Positions 1-6,594 of a stretch of 7,546 nucleotides of DNA are shown one piece after another. Under the pieces are notes generated by a model. It worked only from the letters and a program-made list of their open reading frames with translations, was not told the origin of the DNA and did not search any database. The stretch lies in the NCBI GenBank assembly GCA_902766085.1, contig CACXCH010000069.1:1-7546 (forward strand). The letters are read 5' to 3'. A program made the translations under genes and the position numbers. Source of the stretch: an uncultured Eubacteriales bacterium. Lineage in GTDB: Bacteria; Bacillota; Clostridia; TANB77; CAG-508. The number at the start of each line of letters is the position of its first letter. The first letter of the stretch is position 1.

Positions 1-21
1 CAAAATGAAAGGATTATGTAA
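1..21 (+). CDS. Possible 3' tail of an upstream gene (partial)
   Basis: The reading frame from base 1 is open and would end ...QNERIM at a TAA (19-21). The last A of that TAA is the first base of the next gene's ATG, giving a TAATG stop/start overlap. Such overlaps usually mean two genes are translationally coupled in one operon. Only six codons are visible, so chance is a real alternative and no product can be proposed. A second frame (from base 2) is also open here. Confidence 0.3.
   Translation, partial: QNERIM
7..13 (+). promoter_or_regulatory. Ribosome binding site of the UPF0182 gene
   Basis: GAAAGGA lies seven bases before the ATG at 21 and fixes that start. The same heptamer recurs upstream of pgsA and of the 78-residue gene, and a variant GAAAGGG precedes ligA, so it is the local standard. 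Confidence 0.7.
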
Positions 22-2813
22 TGGAAAGTAGTAAAACTAAAAAACATAACACAAGAAAAATCTTAGTAATTATAGTAAGTATTATAGCTTTAATTGTTGG
101 ATATGCTGTTTTAAGAACAAATTATCTTGAAATGAAAGAAATTGGAGATGAATATGCAAATACATTTTACAGAAGCACAATATATTATTGTTTTACATTT
201 GTAATAAACTTCGTGATTCTCTTTCTTGCATTTTTTCTAACAAATAAACAAATAAAAAAATCAATAAAAATATTTTTCGATGAAGAAAAGAAAGAAATAC
301 CAAAGTTTCCAAACAAATCTATATCTTTTATAATTGCACTTATTGGAAGCATTGCAAGTACGGGAATTATAGAAAAAAGTGCTTTGCTTGCATTTAGTAA
401 TTCAAAATTTGGAACTTTCGACCCAATATTCCACCTTGATATATCTTTTTTCATATTAATAAAACCATTTTTACAAGTAATTTTAATTTATTTATTAGCT
501 GTTATTGTGGCAACAATTGCGTATGCAATGATATATTCAATAATTATTTTAAACAAAAGCTTTGAAACAGGAGTCTCAAGAGAGCTTATAAAAAAAGTAA
601 AAATTTCAGAAAGACTTACAGGACGAATCAAAGCAATAGCAATCTTAATAGCAGTATTTATTTTACTATTTATGGTGCTTAATATTGGAAATGAAAAATT
701 CCAAACTGTAAAACTTAATGATGGCTCATCAATATCTTTAATAGGGGCATCTAGTGGAGATGCAACTGTAAAACTATTTGGATACTGCTTGCTTGCTTTA
801 TTAGCCATGATTTCTATTCTAAGAGCATTTAAAGCAGTAAAACAAGAAAATATAAGAGGCGTTGTTTCAAATTTAATGATTGTACCAGTTTATTTGATAA
901 TATTAGCTTTTGTACTTGCATTGTATCAGTGGATATTTGCTGGATCTAACTCATTAGCACAAAATGAACAACATATTAAAGATAACATAGAATATACAAA
1001 ACAAGCCTATGGAATTCCAACTGATGAAACTTCGGTTGATTATTCTGGAACAATTACAAACGAACAGATTGAAAATAATAGTGAACTACTTAGCAACATA
1101 GATGTTGTAACTTCTAGCAACGTATTAAAGGAATTAGAAAATTCTAAAACATCTAATGGATATTATACTTATAGACAAACTCAAATCGAAAACTATAATA
1201 TCAAAGGGGTAAGTACATTAGTATATGTAACCCCAAGAGAAATTGAAAATTCAAACACATCGTATATAAACAAAACATACCAATATACACACGGCTATGG
1301 AACAATTATTACATTAGCTGGTAAAACTGATTCATCTGGAAACTTAGACAATATCCAAAATGGATTTGGAGATTTATCAAATGAAGAAATTCCAATAACA
1401 GAGCCTAGAATATATTATGGACTCCAAAACGAAGATGCTTGCGTAATAAATAATGATACACAAGAAATTGATTATATTGATGAAGATTCTAATGAACAAG
1501 CAACATACAAATATACAGGTGATGCAGGATTAAAACTTAATTTCATAGATAGACTACTAATTGGAATAAGGGAAGGAAATCTAAAACTAGCATTTTCAAC
1601 AAGAATAAATTCAGAAAGTAAAATTATTACGAATAGAAATATTATAAACAGAGCAAAAAGTGTAATGCCTTATTTGTATTATGATAGCGATAATGCTTAT
1701 ATGGTAATTGATGATAGTGGAAAGCTATTCTGGGTAATTGATGCATACACAACTTCAGATGATTATCCATACTCACAAAAGGAAATATTTAATAATACAA
1801 AAGAAGTTAACTATATAAGAAATTCAGCAAAAGTAATAATTAATGCTTATGATGGAACTATGAAGTTTTACATTACTGATAGAAATGACCCAATAGTAAT
1901 GTCATACAATAATATGTTCAAAGGAGTATTTGCCGATGAAAGTGATACAATTCCTGAAGATATAAGCAAACATTTTGTATATCCTAAAAAACTATATGAT
2001 ATTCAATCAAAAGTTTTACAAACACACCATAACATTGAGCCAGAGGTTTTATACAGAGGAAATGATATATGGGAAATAGCAAAAGAAAATACAACTGGAA
2101 AATCGGAAACAATAAAGCCTTATTATGCTATGTGCAATGTTGATGGAGAAAACAGATTGTGTATGGTAATTCCTTATACAAACTATGACAAACAAAATCT
2201 TACATCTTATTTAATTGGATATATGGACGGAGCAAAAGAAGTTCTAAAAGTATATAAATTCTCATCTAATAGCAATGTACTTGGACTAGAAGAACTCGAA
2301 GCTCAAATAACTCAAGATGAGACTATTGCTAAAGAAATTACAAATTTATCAACAACAGGAACCAAAATAACTAAAAACATTAAAGTAATTCCAATCGAAA
2401 ATACATTATTGTATGTTCAAACATACTACCAAGAAATGTTAAATGAATCAAGCCAAAAACCTACATTAAAGAAAGTAGTTGTTGCATCAGGAAATAAAGT
2501 TGCAATTGGAAATGACTTAGAAGAAGCACTACAAAACTTATTATCAAAAAATGCTGTTGATATAGAGGTAATTGACAATGAAAATATAGATGACTTAATA
2601 GATGAAGTTGTTAAAGCAAATCAAAATGTTCAAAATTCATTCCAAAGCGGTAATTGGAAACTTTATGGAGAAGATATGCAAAAACTTACCGATTTAATTA
2701 ACCAATTGCAAACTATTTCTGAACAACAGAAAAAGCAAAAAGAGGAAAATAATCAAATAAGCAATGAAATAAATGAAATTAATGACTCAAATAATATAGT
2801 GAATGAGCAATGA
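21..2813 (+). CDS. UPF0182 family integral membrane protein
   Basis: This 930-residue protein fits the UPF0182 (COG1615) family in layout, length and local motifs; the family's biochemical role is unknown. About seven hydrophobic segments lie in the N-terminal third (near residues 13-31, 53-73, 100-117, 144-175, 204-222, 253-269 and 285-307). A large, probably extracytoplasmic domain follows. Family-like blocks are PRIYYG (about 461-466), an NSAKVIINAYDG block running into DPIVMSYNNMFKGVF (about 600-633), and PEDISKHFVYPKKLYDIQ (about 643-660). Near the end, GNWKLYGEDMQKL matches the usual C-terminal helix of the family. The last 30 or so residues are rich in Asn, Glu and Gln, and the final 13 are encoded by copy 1 of a 37-bp tandem repeat, where the reading frame stops at TGA. 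The start is supported by GAAAGGA at 7-13, seven bases before the ATG. The gene probably shares an operon with pgsA and ligA downstream. Confidence 0.9.
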   Translation: MESSKTKKHNTRKILVIIVSIIALIVGYAVLRTNYLEMKEIGDEYANTFYRSTIYYCFTFVINFVILFLAFFLTNKQIKKSIKIFFDEEKKEIPKFPNKSISFIIALIGSIASTGIIEKSALLAFSNSKFGTFDPIFHLDISFFILIKPFLQVILIYLLAVIVATIAYAMIYSIIILNKSFETGVSRELIKKVKISERLTGRIKAIAILIAVFILLFMVLNIGNEKFQTVKLNDGSSISLIGASSGDATVKLFGYCLLALLAMISILRAFKAVKQENIRGVVSNLMIVPVYLIILAFVLALYQWIFAGSNSLAQNEQHIKDNIEYTKQAYGIPTDETSVDYSGTITNEQIENNSELLSNIDVVTSSNVLKELENSKTSNGYYTYRQTQIENYNIKGVSTLVYVTPREIENSNTSYINKTYQYTHGYGTIITLAGKTDSSGNLDNIQNGFGDLSNEEIPITEPRIYYGLQNEDACVINNDTQEIDYIDEDSNEQATYKYTGDAGLKLNFIDRLLIGIREGNLKLAFSTRINSESKIITNRNIINRAKSVMPYLYYDSDNAYMVIDDSGKLFWVIDAYTTSDDYPYSQKEIFNNTKEVNYIRNSAKVIINAYDGTMKFYITDRNDPIVMSYNNMFKGVFADESDTIPEDISKHFVYPKKLYDIQSKVLQTHHNIEPEVLYRGNDIWEIAKENTTGKSETIKPYYAMCNVDGENRLCMVIPYTNYDKQNLTSYLIGYMDGAKEVLKVYKFSSNSNVLGLEELEAQITQDETIAKEITNLSTTGTKITKNIKVIPIENTLLYVQTYYQEMLNESSQKPTLKKVVVASGNKVAIGNDLEEALQNLLSKNAVDIEVIDNENIDDLIDEVVKANQNVQNSFQSGNWKLYGEDMQKLTDLINQLQTISEQQKKQKEENNQISNEINEINDSNNIVNEQ

Positions 2814-2883
2814 AATTAATGACTCAAATAATATAGTGGATGAGCAATGAAATTAATAACTCAAATAATATAGTAGATGAACA
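2773..2883 (+). repeat. Three-copy 37-bp tandem repeat at the gene end
   Basis: Three head-to-tail 37-bp units lie at 2773-2809, 2810-2846 and 2847-2883, each starting ATGAAATTAAT. Copies 1 and 2 differ at one base; copies 2 and 3 differ at three. All four differences are G/A transitions. The unit length is not a multiple of three, so the UPF0182 frame stops at a TGA formed across the copy 1/copy 2 junction (2811-2813). Read in its own shifted frame, each copy encodes nearly the same peptide: NEINDSNNIVNEQ, NEINDSNNIVDEQ and NEINNSNNIVDEQ, followed by stops at 2811, 2848 and 2885. The simplest reading is tandem duplication of the gene's original 3' end, with copy 3 and its TAG as the older terminus. 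The repeat fills most of the gap before pgsA, and the pgsA ribosome binding site begins directly after it. Confidence 0.93.
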
Positions 2884-2885
2884 AT

Positions 2886-2893
2886 AGAAAGGA
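2886..2893 (+). promoter_or_regulatory. Ribosome binding site that decides the pgsA start
   Basis: AGAAAGGA lies immediately after the third 37-bp repeat. It is eight bases before the ATG at 2902. The earlier in-frame ATG at 2893 begins with the last base of this site, so it cannot be served by it. The 2902 start is therefore preferred. Confidence 0.75.
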
Positions 2894-2901
2894 TGTTAAA
2901 A

Positions 2902-3498
2902 ATGAATTTACCAAACAAATTAACAGTAATGAGAATTTTATTAGTACCAATTCTCGTAATAATCTCAATGATTGATTTTCCAGTGGAATTATGGAATATT
3001 CCACTGGGATACATATTAGCTGATATTATATTCATAATTGCAGCAATAACAGACAAAATAGACGGATATCTAGCTAGAAAAAATAATCAAGTAACAACAT
3101 TTGGAAAATTTTTAGATCCAATTGCTGACAAAATATTAGTAGTATCTGCATTAATTATACTGGTTGAAAGGGGAACTATACCAGCATGGATACCAATAAT
3201 AATCGTATTTAGAGAATTTTTAGTATCAGGCTACAGACTTATTGCATCACAACAAAATGGAAAAGTAATTGCAGCTAACAAGTGGGGTAAGTTAAAAACA
3301 GTAACTCAAATGATTGCAATTATTCTAACACTTATAGATGTTAATCAAATAGGTTCAATATTTACAAAAAGCTTAACTGGATTTAGCTTTGTACTAAATC
3401 TACTTGATACTTTACTAATGTTTATATGTGTTATTGCAACAATCTTTTCAGGATATGAGTACTTAAAAGACGGGAAGGATATTCTAAAGGATATGTAA
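2902..3498 (+). CDS. pgsA: CDP-diacylglycerol--glycerol-3-phosphate 3-phosphatidyltransferase
   Basis: PgsA makes phosphatidylglycerophosphate from CDP-diacylglycerol and glycerol-3-phosphate, the committed step to phosphatidylglycerol and cardiolipin, in the cytoplasmic membrane. The 198-residue product has the usual family length and opens MNLPNKLTVMRILLVP, the typical PgsA N-terminus (N-x-L-T-x-x-R). The CDP-alcohol phosphotransferase signature is complete: D51, D54-G55, A58-R59, G68, D72 and D76, with catalytic and metal-binding Asp residues all present. Several hydrophobic segments surround it (about 8-25, 32-48, 80-105, 130-150 and 165-185). A start nine bases earlier (2893) would add MLK but overlaps the ribosome binding site. 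The gene follows the UPF0182 gene and precedes ligA by 44 nt, consistent with one transcript. A perfect 10-bp inverted repeat lies within the coding region. The closely related PgsA-like phosphatidylserine or inositol synthases are less likely, given the N-terminus. Confidence 0.94.
   Translation: MNLPNKLTVMRILLVPILVIISMIDFPVELWNIPLGYILADIIFIIAAITDKIDGYLARKNNQVTTFGKFLDPIADKILVVSALIILVERGTIPAWIPIIIVFREFLVSGYRLIASQQNGKVIAANKWGKLKTVTQMIAIILTLIDVNQIGSIFTKSLTGFSFVLNLLDTLLMFICVIATIFSGYEYLKDGKDILKDM
2978..3009 (+). repeat. Strong inverted repeat inside pgsA
   Basis: CCAGTGGAAT (2980-2989) and ATTCCACTGG (2998-3007) form a perfect 10-bp stem with an 8-nt loop. A T.G wobble and a T-A pair extend it by two. 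Six of the ten pairs are G-C, which stands out in such AT-rich DNA. It encodes residues around FPVELWNIPLG. It may be an mRNA hairpin or a protein-binding palindrome, or it may be a by-product of the codons. Confidence 0.8.
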
Positions 3499-3515
3499 TA
3501 TATATGTCCTAGAAT
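3481..3515 (+). other. Imperfect hairpin across the pgsA stop codon
   Basis: ATTCTA (3481-3486) pairs with TAGAAT (3510-3515). After a two-base bulge (AA), GGA (3489-3491) pairs with TCC (3507-3509), followed by a T.G and two A-T pairs. The stop codon of pgsA lies in the loop. A T-rich stretch (TTTGATTTTTG) starts four bases later. It could be a weak attenuator or an mRNA processing or stability element between pgsA and ligA. It is too A/T-rich and poorly followed by T residues to call a terminator. Confidence 0.4.
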
Positions 3516-3542
3516 AAATTTGATTTTTGAAAGGGATAAAAA

Positions 3543-5519
3543 ATGGAACTTGAGGAAAGAGCTAAAGAGCTCCGCAAAAAGTTAGATTATTATTCAAAAT
3601 TGTATTATGATGAGGACAACTCACCTTTATCAGATTATGACTATGATATGATGATGAATGAGCTTAAAAAAATTGAAAAGGAACATCCGGAACTTATCAC
3701 AAAAGATTCTCCCACTCAACACGTTGGTGGACATGCTAGAGAAGATTTACCAAAAGTTACTCACGAGGTTCCACTTAAAAGTTTACAAGATATTTTTTCA
3801 TTTGATGAATTATACGAATTTGATAAAAGAATTAAGGAATCTGGGGAAACGAATTATTGCGTTGAAACTAAAATAGATGGGTTATCGTGCGCCTTAAAAT
3901 ATGAAAATGGAAATTTAGTGCAAGGAGCTACAAGAGGAGATGGATTTGTTGGAGAAGATGTAACAGATAATGTTAAAACCATAAAGTCTATTCCTCACAA
4001 ATTAAAAGAACCTATAAACATAACTGTACGTGGAGAAGTTTTCATTAGCAAAGAAGGTTTTGAAAAGCTAAATGAAGAACAAGAAATACTTGGAAAGCCA
4101 TTATTTGCAAATGCAAGAAATGCAGCAGCAGGTTCACTAAGACAATTAGATAGCAAAATCACAAAAGAAAGACCACTTGATATATACATTTTTAATGTCC
4201 AAAAAATAGAAGATGATATAAAATTTAATTCGCATTGGGAAGAATTAAATTATTTAGCAAAACTTGGATTCAATGTTGTTCCATTTAGAAAATTATGTTC
4301 AAACATAGAAGAAGTAATTAATGCTATAAATGAAATTGGTGAAAATCGTGAAAACTTAACATTTGGAATAGACGGAGCAGTTATAAAGGTTGATGATCTA
4401 GCTTTACGTGAAAAACTTGGGGAAACATTTAAAGTTCCAAGATGGGCAATAGCTTACAAATATCCACCAGAACAAAAAGAAACAATAGTGAAAGACATTA
4501 CTTGCCAAGTTGGAAGGACTGGAGTAATTACTCCAATGGCTATTTTAGAGCCAGTAAAAATAGCTGGTTCAACAATCTCAAAAACAACACTTCATAATGA
4601 AGATTTCATAAAAGATAAGGACCTAAGAATTGGAGATCACGTAATAATTCAAAAACAAGGAGACGTTATTCCTGAGGTTATTAAAGTTTTAAAAGAAAAA
4701 AGAAACGGCAATGAAAAAGTATTTTCTATGCCTAAATATTGCCCTGTATGCGGAGCAGAAGCAGTTCGAATAGATGGAGAAGCGGCTGTTAGATGTACAG
4801 GAATTGAATGCCCAGCAAAAGCTCTTAGAAACATAGTTCATTTTGCATCAAGAGATGGAATGAATATTGAAGGACTGGGATACAAAATTGTTGAACAGCT
4901 TGTAAACAAAGGACTAATAAAAAATATAGCAGATATTTACTACTTAAAGCAAGAAGATATAGAGTCATTAAAAAAGAATGGAAAGAAATTTGCAAAGAAC
5001 TTAATTGATGCTATAAATGACAGCAAAAATAGGGACTTATCTAATTTAATATCAGCATTAGGAATAATGCATGTTGGAAAGAAAAGTGCAAAAAATTTAT
5101 CTCGCAAATTCAAAACACTTGATAAACTAATGGAAGCAAGTGTTGAAGATTTAAGTGCAAAAGATGATATTGGAGAAATTATTGCAAATAGTATTTATCA
5201 ATTTTTCAGAGAAGACCAAACAATAGACCTAATAAATAGACTAAAAGAAGCTGGGGTAAATATGGTGTCTCTAGAAGAAGAAACAACAGATGACAGATTT
5301 GAGGGAAAAACATTCGTATTAACAGGATCACTTGAAAAATACTCAAGGGAACAGGCAAGTGATATAATTGAAAAACTAGGAGGAAAAACATCGACCAGTG
5401 TTTCAAAGAAAACATCTTATGTACTTGCTGGATCTGATGCAGGAAGTAAATTGGAAAAAGCCGAAAAACTTGGCATACGTGTAATTTCTGAACAGGAATT
5501 TGATGAAATGATAAAATAA
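3543..5519 (+). CDS. ligA: NAD-dependent DNA ligase LigA
   Basis: LigA seals nicks between Okazaki fragments and in repair, using NAD+ as adenylate donor. The 658-residue product has the full bacterial architecture. The N-terminal NMN-binding domain carries SDYDYDMMMNEL (about 29-40). The adenylation domain holds the catalytic lysine K110 in the motif KIDG (110-113), and the block RGDGFVGEDVT follows. An OB-fold and a four-cysteine zinc site come next (C400, C403, C418, C423). Helix-hairpin-helix repeats follow (for example ALGIMHVGKKSAKNL near 505-520), then a C-terminal BRCT domain from about 584 to the end (FEGKTFVLTGSL, LGGKTSTSVSKKTSYVLAG). No key residue is missing. GAAAGGG at 3529-3535 sits seven bases before the ATG. 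The gene probably shares a transcript with pgsA. No convincing terminator follows it, although the next gene is 186 nt away. Confidence 0.98.
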   Translation: MELEERAKELRKKLDYYSKLYYDEDNSPLSDYDYDMMMNELKKIEKEHPELITKDSPTQHVGGHAREDLPKVTHEVPLKSLQDIFSFDELYEFDKRIKESGETNYCVETKIDGLSCALKYENGNLVQGATRGDGFVGEDVTDNVKTIKSIPHKLKEPINITVRGEVFISKEGFEKLNEEQEILGKPLFANARNAAAGSLRQLDSKITKERPLDIYIFNVQKIEDDIKFNSHWEELNYLAKLGFNVVPFRKLCSNIEEVINAINEIGENRENLTFGIDGAVIKVDDLALREKLGETFKVPRWAIAYKYPPEQKETIVKDITCQVGRTGVITPMAILEPVKIAGSTISKTTLHNEDFIKDKDLRIGDHVIIQKQGDVIPEVIKVLKEKRNGNEKVFSMPKYCPVCGAEAVRIDGEAAVRCTGIECPAKALRNIVHFASRDGMNIEGLGYKIVEQLVNKGLIKNIADIYYLKQEDIESLKKNGKKFAKNLIDAINDSKNRDLSNLISALGIMHVGKKSAKNLSRKFKTLDKLMEASVEDLSAKDDIGEIIANSIYQFFREDQTIDLINRLKEAGVNMVSLEEETTDDRFEGKTFVLTGSLEKYSREQASDIIEKLGGKTSTSVSKKTSYVLAGSDAGSKLEKAEKLGIRVISEQEFDEMIK

Positions 5520-5705
5520 CAAAATAATACAATATAATGATGATTAATTTAGGGCTATCATTTAGAGTGATAATAATTACAAAAACTAGCAAGCGGGATT
5601 GATTACATACTATTATCATTGACTAATATATTGCCTAACAGGAATAACTCAAAATACTTAAACTCAAAGTGAAATGCAATTACGTTTAATATGAAAGGAC
5701 AAAAA
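5520..5705. other. Noncoding gap after ligA with competing hairpins
   Basis: No supported gene lies in this 186-nt stretch. TGATA at 5568-5572 can pair with TATCA at 5556-5560 (5-bp stem, 7-nt loop). Alternatively, as part of TGATAATA (5568-5575), it can pair with TATTATCA at 5611-5618; the latter stem grows to ten pairs if a G.T and an A-T are counted. The two folds exclude each other. Neither is followed by a T-run, so no intrinsic terminator is called. Weak promoter-like pairs exist: TTGATT (5599) with ACTAAT (5622) at 17 nt, and TTGACT (5619) with AATAAC (5643) at 18 nt. Neither is strong. A TTAAACTCAA motif lies at 5658-5667, and GAAAGGA at 5693-5699. Confidence 0.5.
5693..5699 (+). promoter_or_regulatory. 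Ribosome binding site of the 78-residue gene
   Basis: GAAAGGA lies six bases before the ATG at 5706. An earlier in-frame ATG at 5691 overlaps this site and would have none of its own, so 5706 is the better start. Confidence 0.65.
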
Positions 5706-5942
5706 ATGGAAGGAAAATATACTTTTACAGAATTTTCGAATGATTTAGATGGCGGATACAAAATTTTATTTGACTATGTAAGAAATAGATATGTACTTTA
5801 TAAAGTTAACGAAAACTGCTATATGCAAGAATTAGTTGAACAAAAATCAAGAAATCCTGCTGCTGCAAAATCAATGATAACATTTAAAGCAATAAAAGAT
5901 ATGTTTCCATTTATGACAGATATAGAATACCAACAAGAATAA
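5706..5942 (+). CDS. Small protein of unknown function (78 residues)
   Basis: I do not recognise this protein. It is 78 residues long and starts MEGKYTFTEFSNDLDGGYK. It is rich in aromatic residues (FDYVRNRYVLYKV) and has a single cysteine (NENCYMQELVEQK). There is no signal peptide, membrane segment or metal-binding pattern, so it is probably a soluble cytoplasmic protein with an N-terminal beta-rich part and a C-terminal helical part (inference). It is likely a real gene: it has a good ribosome binding site (5693-5699), balanced composition, and two consecutive in-frame stops (TAA TAA, 5940-5945). A longer form from 5691 (83 residues) is possible. It stands alone between long noncoding gaps after ligA and before the DUF4116-like gene. 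A shared TTAAACTCAA motif upstream hints at common control of the two. Confidence 0.7.
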   Translation: MEGKYTFTEFSNDLDGGYKILFDYVRNRYVLYKVNENCYMQELVEQKSRNPAAAKSMITFKAIKDMFPFMTDIEYQQE

Positions 5943-6080
5943 TAACTGAATCGACATAAAAAAAGGATATATAAGTTAAAAGAAGCCTTAAACTTAATAG
6001 AAAAATTAGTCTAAAATGGAAAAGACCAACCTTAAAATTAAAGGCTAAACTCAAGCAGAAAAAAGAGAGGTTAAACTCAA
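5943..6080. other. Noncoding gap before the DUF4116-like gene
   Basis: This 138-nt stretch holds no supported gene. AGCCTT (5984-5989) pairs with AAGGCT (6041-6046). Inside that lie a few further pairs and a nested GTCT/AGAC stem (6009-6012 with 6023-6026), so the leader could fold into an imperfect stem-loop. CTAAACTCAA (6045-6054) and TTAAACTCAA (6071-6080) form a near-perfect direct repeat, the second ending just before the ATG. TATAAG at 5970-5975 resembles a -10 box but has no good -35 partner. Confidence 0.4.
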
Positions 6081-6494
6081 ATGGAAGACGAAGAAGAAGA
6101 AAAAGAATATATGATCGAAGATGCAGAAGCAAATGCAGACAATAAAGAATTTATGCTACAAGCATTAAAGGACAAGGCAACGTGGGTATTAGCTTATGCA
6201 AGTGATAAATTACACGCTGACAAAGATTTAATGCTAAAAGCGGTAAGCCAGGATGGGCAAATTTTATATTATGCAAGTAAAGAGCTAAGAGACGATAAAG
6301 ACGTTGTAATGGCAGCGGTTCAGAACAAATGGTTAATTGTAAAATACGCAAGTAGGAGATTACGAGGGGATATCGACATTGCAAAATGTGTTTTAAATCA
6401 GAATTTAAACTCGAAGATATACTTAACAGATGAAATATTAAAGAATCCCGAAATACAAGAGATATTAAATCCAAAAGAAGAAAATCAGCAGTAA
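6081..6494 (+). CDS. DUF4116-like repeat protein
   Basis: This 137-residue protein opens with a strongly acidic stretch (MEDEEEEKEYMIEDAEAN). Three to four tandem units of about 25 residues follow, starting near residues 21, 47, 72 and 97. Units 2 and 3 read DKDLMLKAV...ILYYASKELR and DKDVVMAAV...IVKYASRRLR, with the alanine-serine pair at 40-41, 65-66 and 90-91. This spacing and the YAS-x-x-LR signature match the DUF4116 repeat, a helical repeat found in bacteria and some eukaryotes and large viruses. The function is unknown; a helical protein-binding scaffold is a guess. Unit 4 (DIDIAKCVLNQN...) has decayed. There are no membrane segments or signal peptide. GAGAGG at 6065-6070 lies ten bases before the ATG and supports the start. 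The gene is co-oriented with its neighbours but separated from them by noncoding gaps. Confidence 0.83.
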   Translation: MEDEEEEKEYMIEDAEANADNKEFMLQALKDKATWVLAYASDKLHADKDLMLKAVSQDGQILYYASKELRDDKDVVMAAVQNKWLIVKYASRRLRGDIDIAKCVLNQNLNSKIYLTDEILKNPEIQEILNPKEENQQ

Positions 6495-6503
6495 GCTCGT
6501 GCT

Positions 6504-6539
6504 ACAACTTGAAAACAGCAAAAACACTTGACAACTTGA
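6504..6539 (+). repeat. Direct repeat ACAACTTGA around the sigH -35 box
   Basis: ACAACTTGA occurs at 6504-6512 and 6531-6539, 27 bp apart. The second copy starts inside the TTGACA -35 box. A third CTTGA lies between them (6527-6531). The placement suits an operator for a regulator of sigH, but no known binding consensus was recognised. Confidence 0.4.
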
Positions 6540-6556
6540 TGTTTTATAAATATAAT
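6528..6556 (+). promoter_or_regulatory. Consensus sigma-A promoter of sigH
   Basis: TTGACA (6528-6533) and TATAAT (6551-6556) match the housekeeping consensus at all twelve positions, with the optimal 17-nt spacer. Transcription should start near 6563, giving a leader of about 30 nt before the sigH ATG. This is the only perfect promoter in the window and suggests that sigH has its own strong, vegetative transcription. Confidence 0.9.
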
Positions 6557-6575
6557 AATGAAAGCTAAACAACAT

Positions 6576-6582
6576 AAAGGAG
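6576..6582 (+). promoter_or_regulatory. Ribosome binding site of sigH
   Basis: AAAGGAG is the strongest anti-16S match in the window, but it lies 12 bases from the ATG at 6595, longer than for its neighbours. No closer in-frame ATG, GTG or TTG exists. The intervening bases (TAACTTATAATA) contain a second TATAAT. Confidence 0.7.
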
Positions 6583-6594
6583 TAACTTATAATA

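Noticed and set aside
185..454. Open frame of 89 codons on the - strand
   Set aside because: It lies wholly inside the well-supported UPF0182 gene, and its hydrophobic sequence mirrors the membrane segments on the other strand.
2773..2883. CRISPR-like or iteron-like reading of the 37-bp units
   Set aside because: The units are directly adjacent without spacers, and they encode the protein end, so a duplicated gene terminus explains them better.
5537..5602. 21-codon open frame starting ATGATG after ligA
   Set aside because: No ribosome binding site precedes it, and its sequence has no recognisable feature.
5206..5619. Open frame of 137 codons on the - strand over the ligA end
   Set aside because: Most of it is antisense to the BRCT domain of ligA; its sequence is Leu/Phe-rich low complexity and matches no family.
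5946..6014. In-frame continuation after the 78-residue gene that reads ...KLKEALNLIEKLV
   Set aside because: It looks like a helix, but it follows two consecutive stops and has no start codon; a decayed gene tail cannot be shown.
6151..6474. Open frame of 107 codons on the - strand
   Set aside because: It is the antisense of the DUF4116-like repeats, and the coding signal of the + strand is clear.
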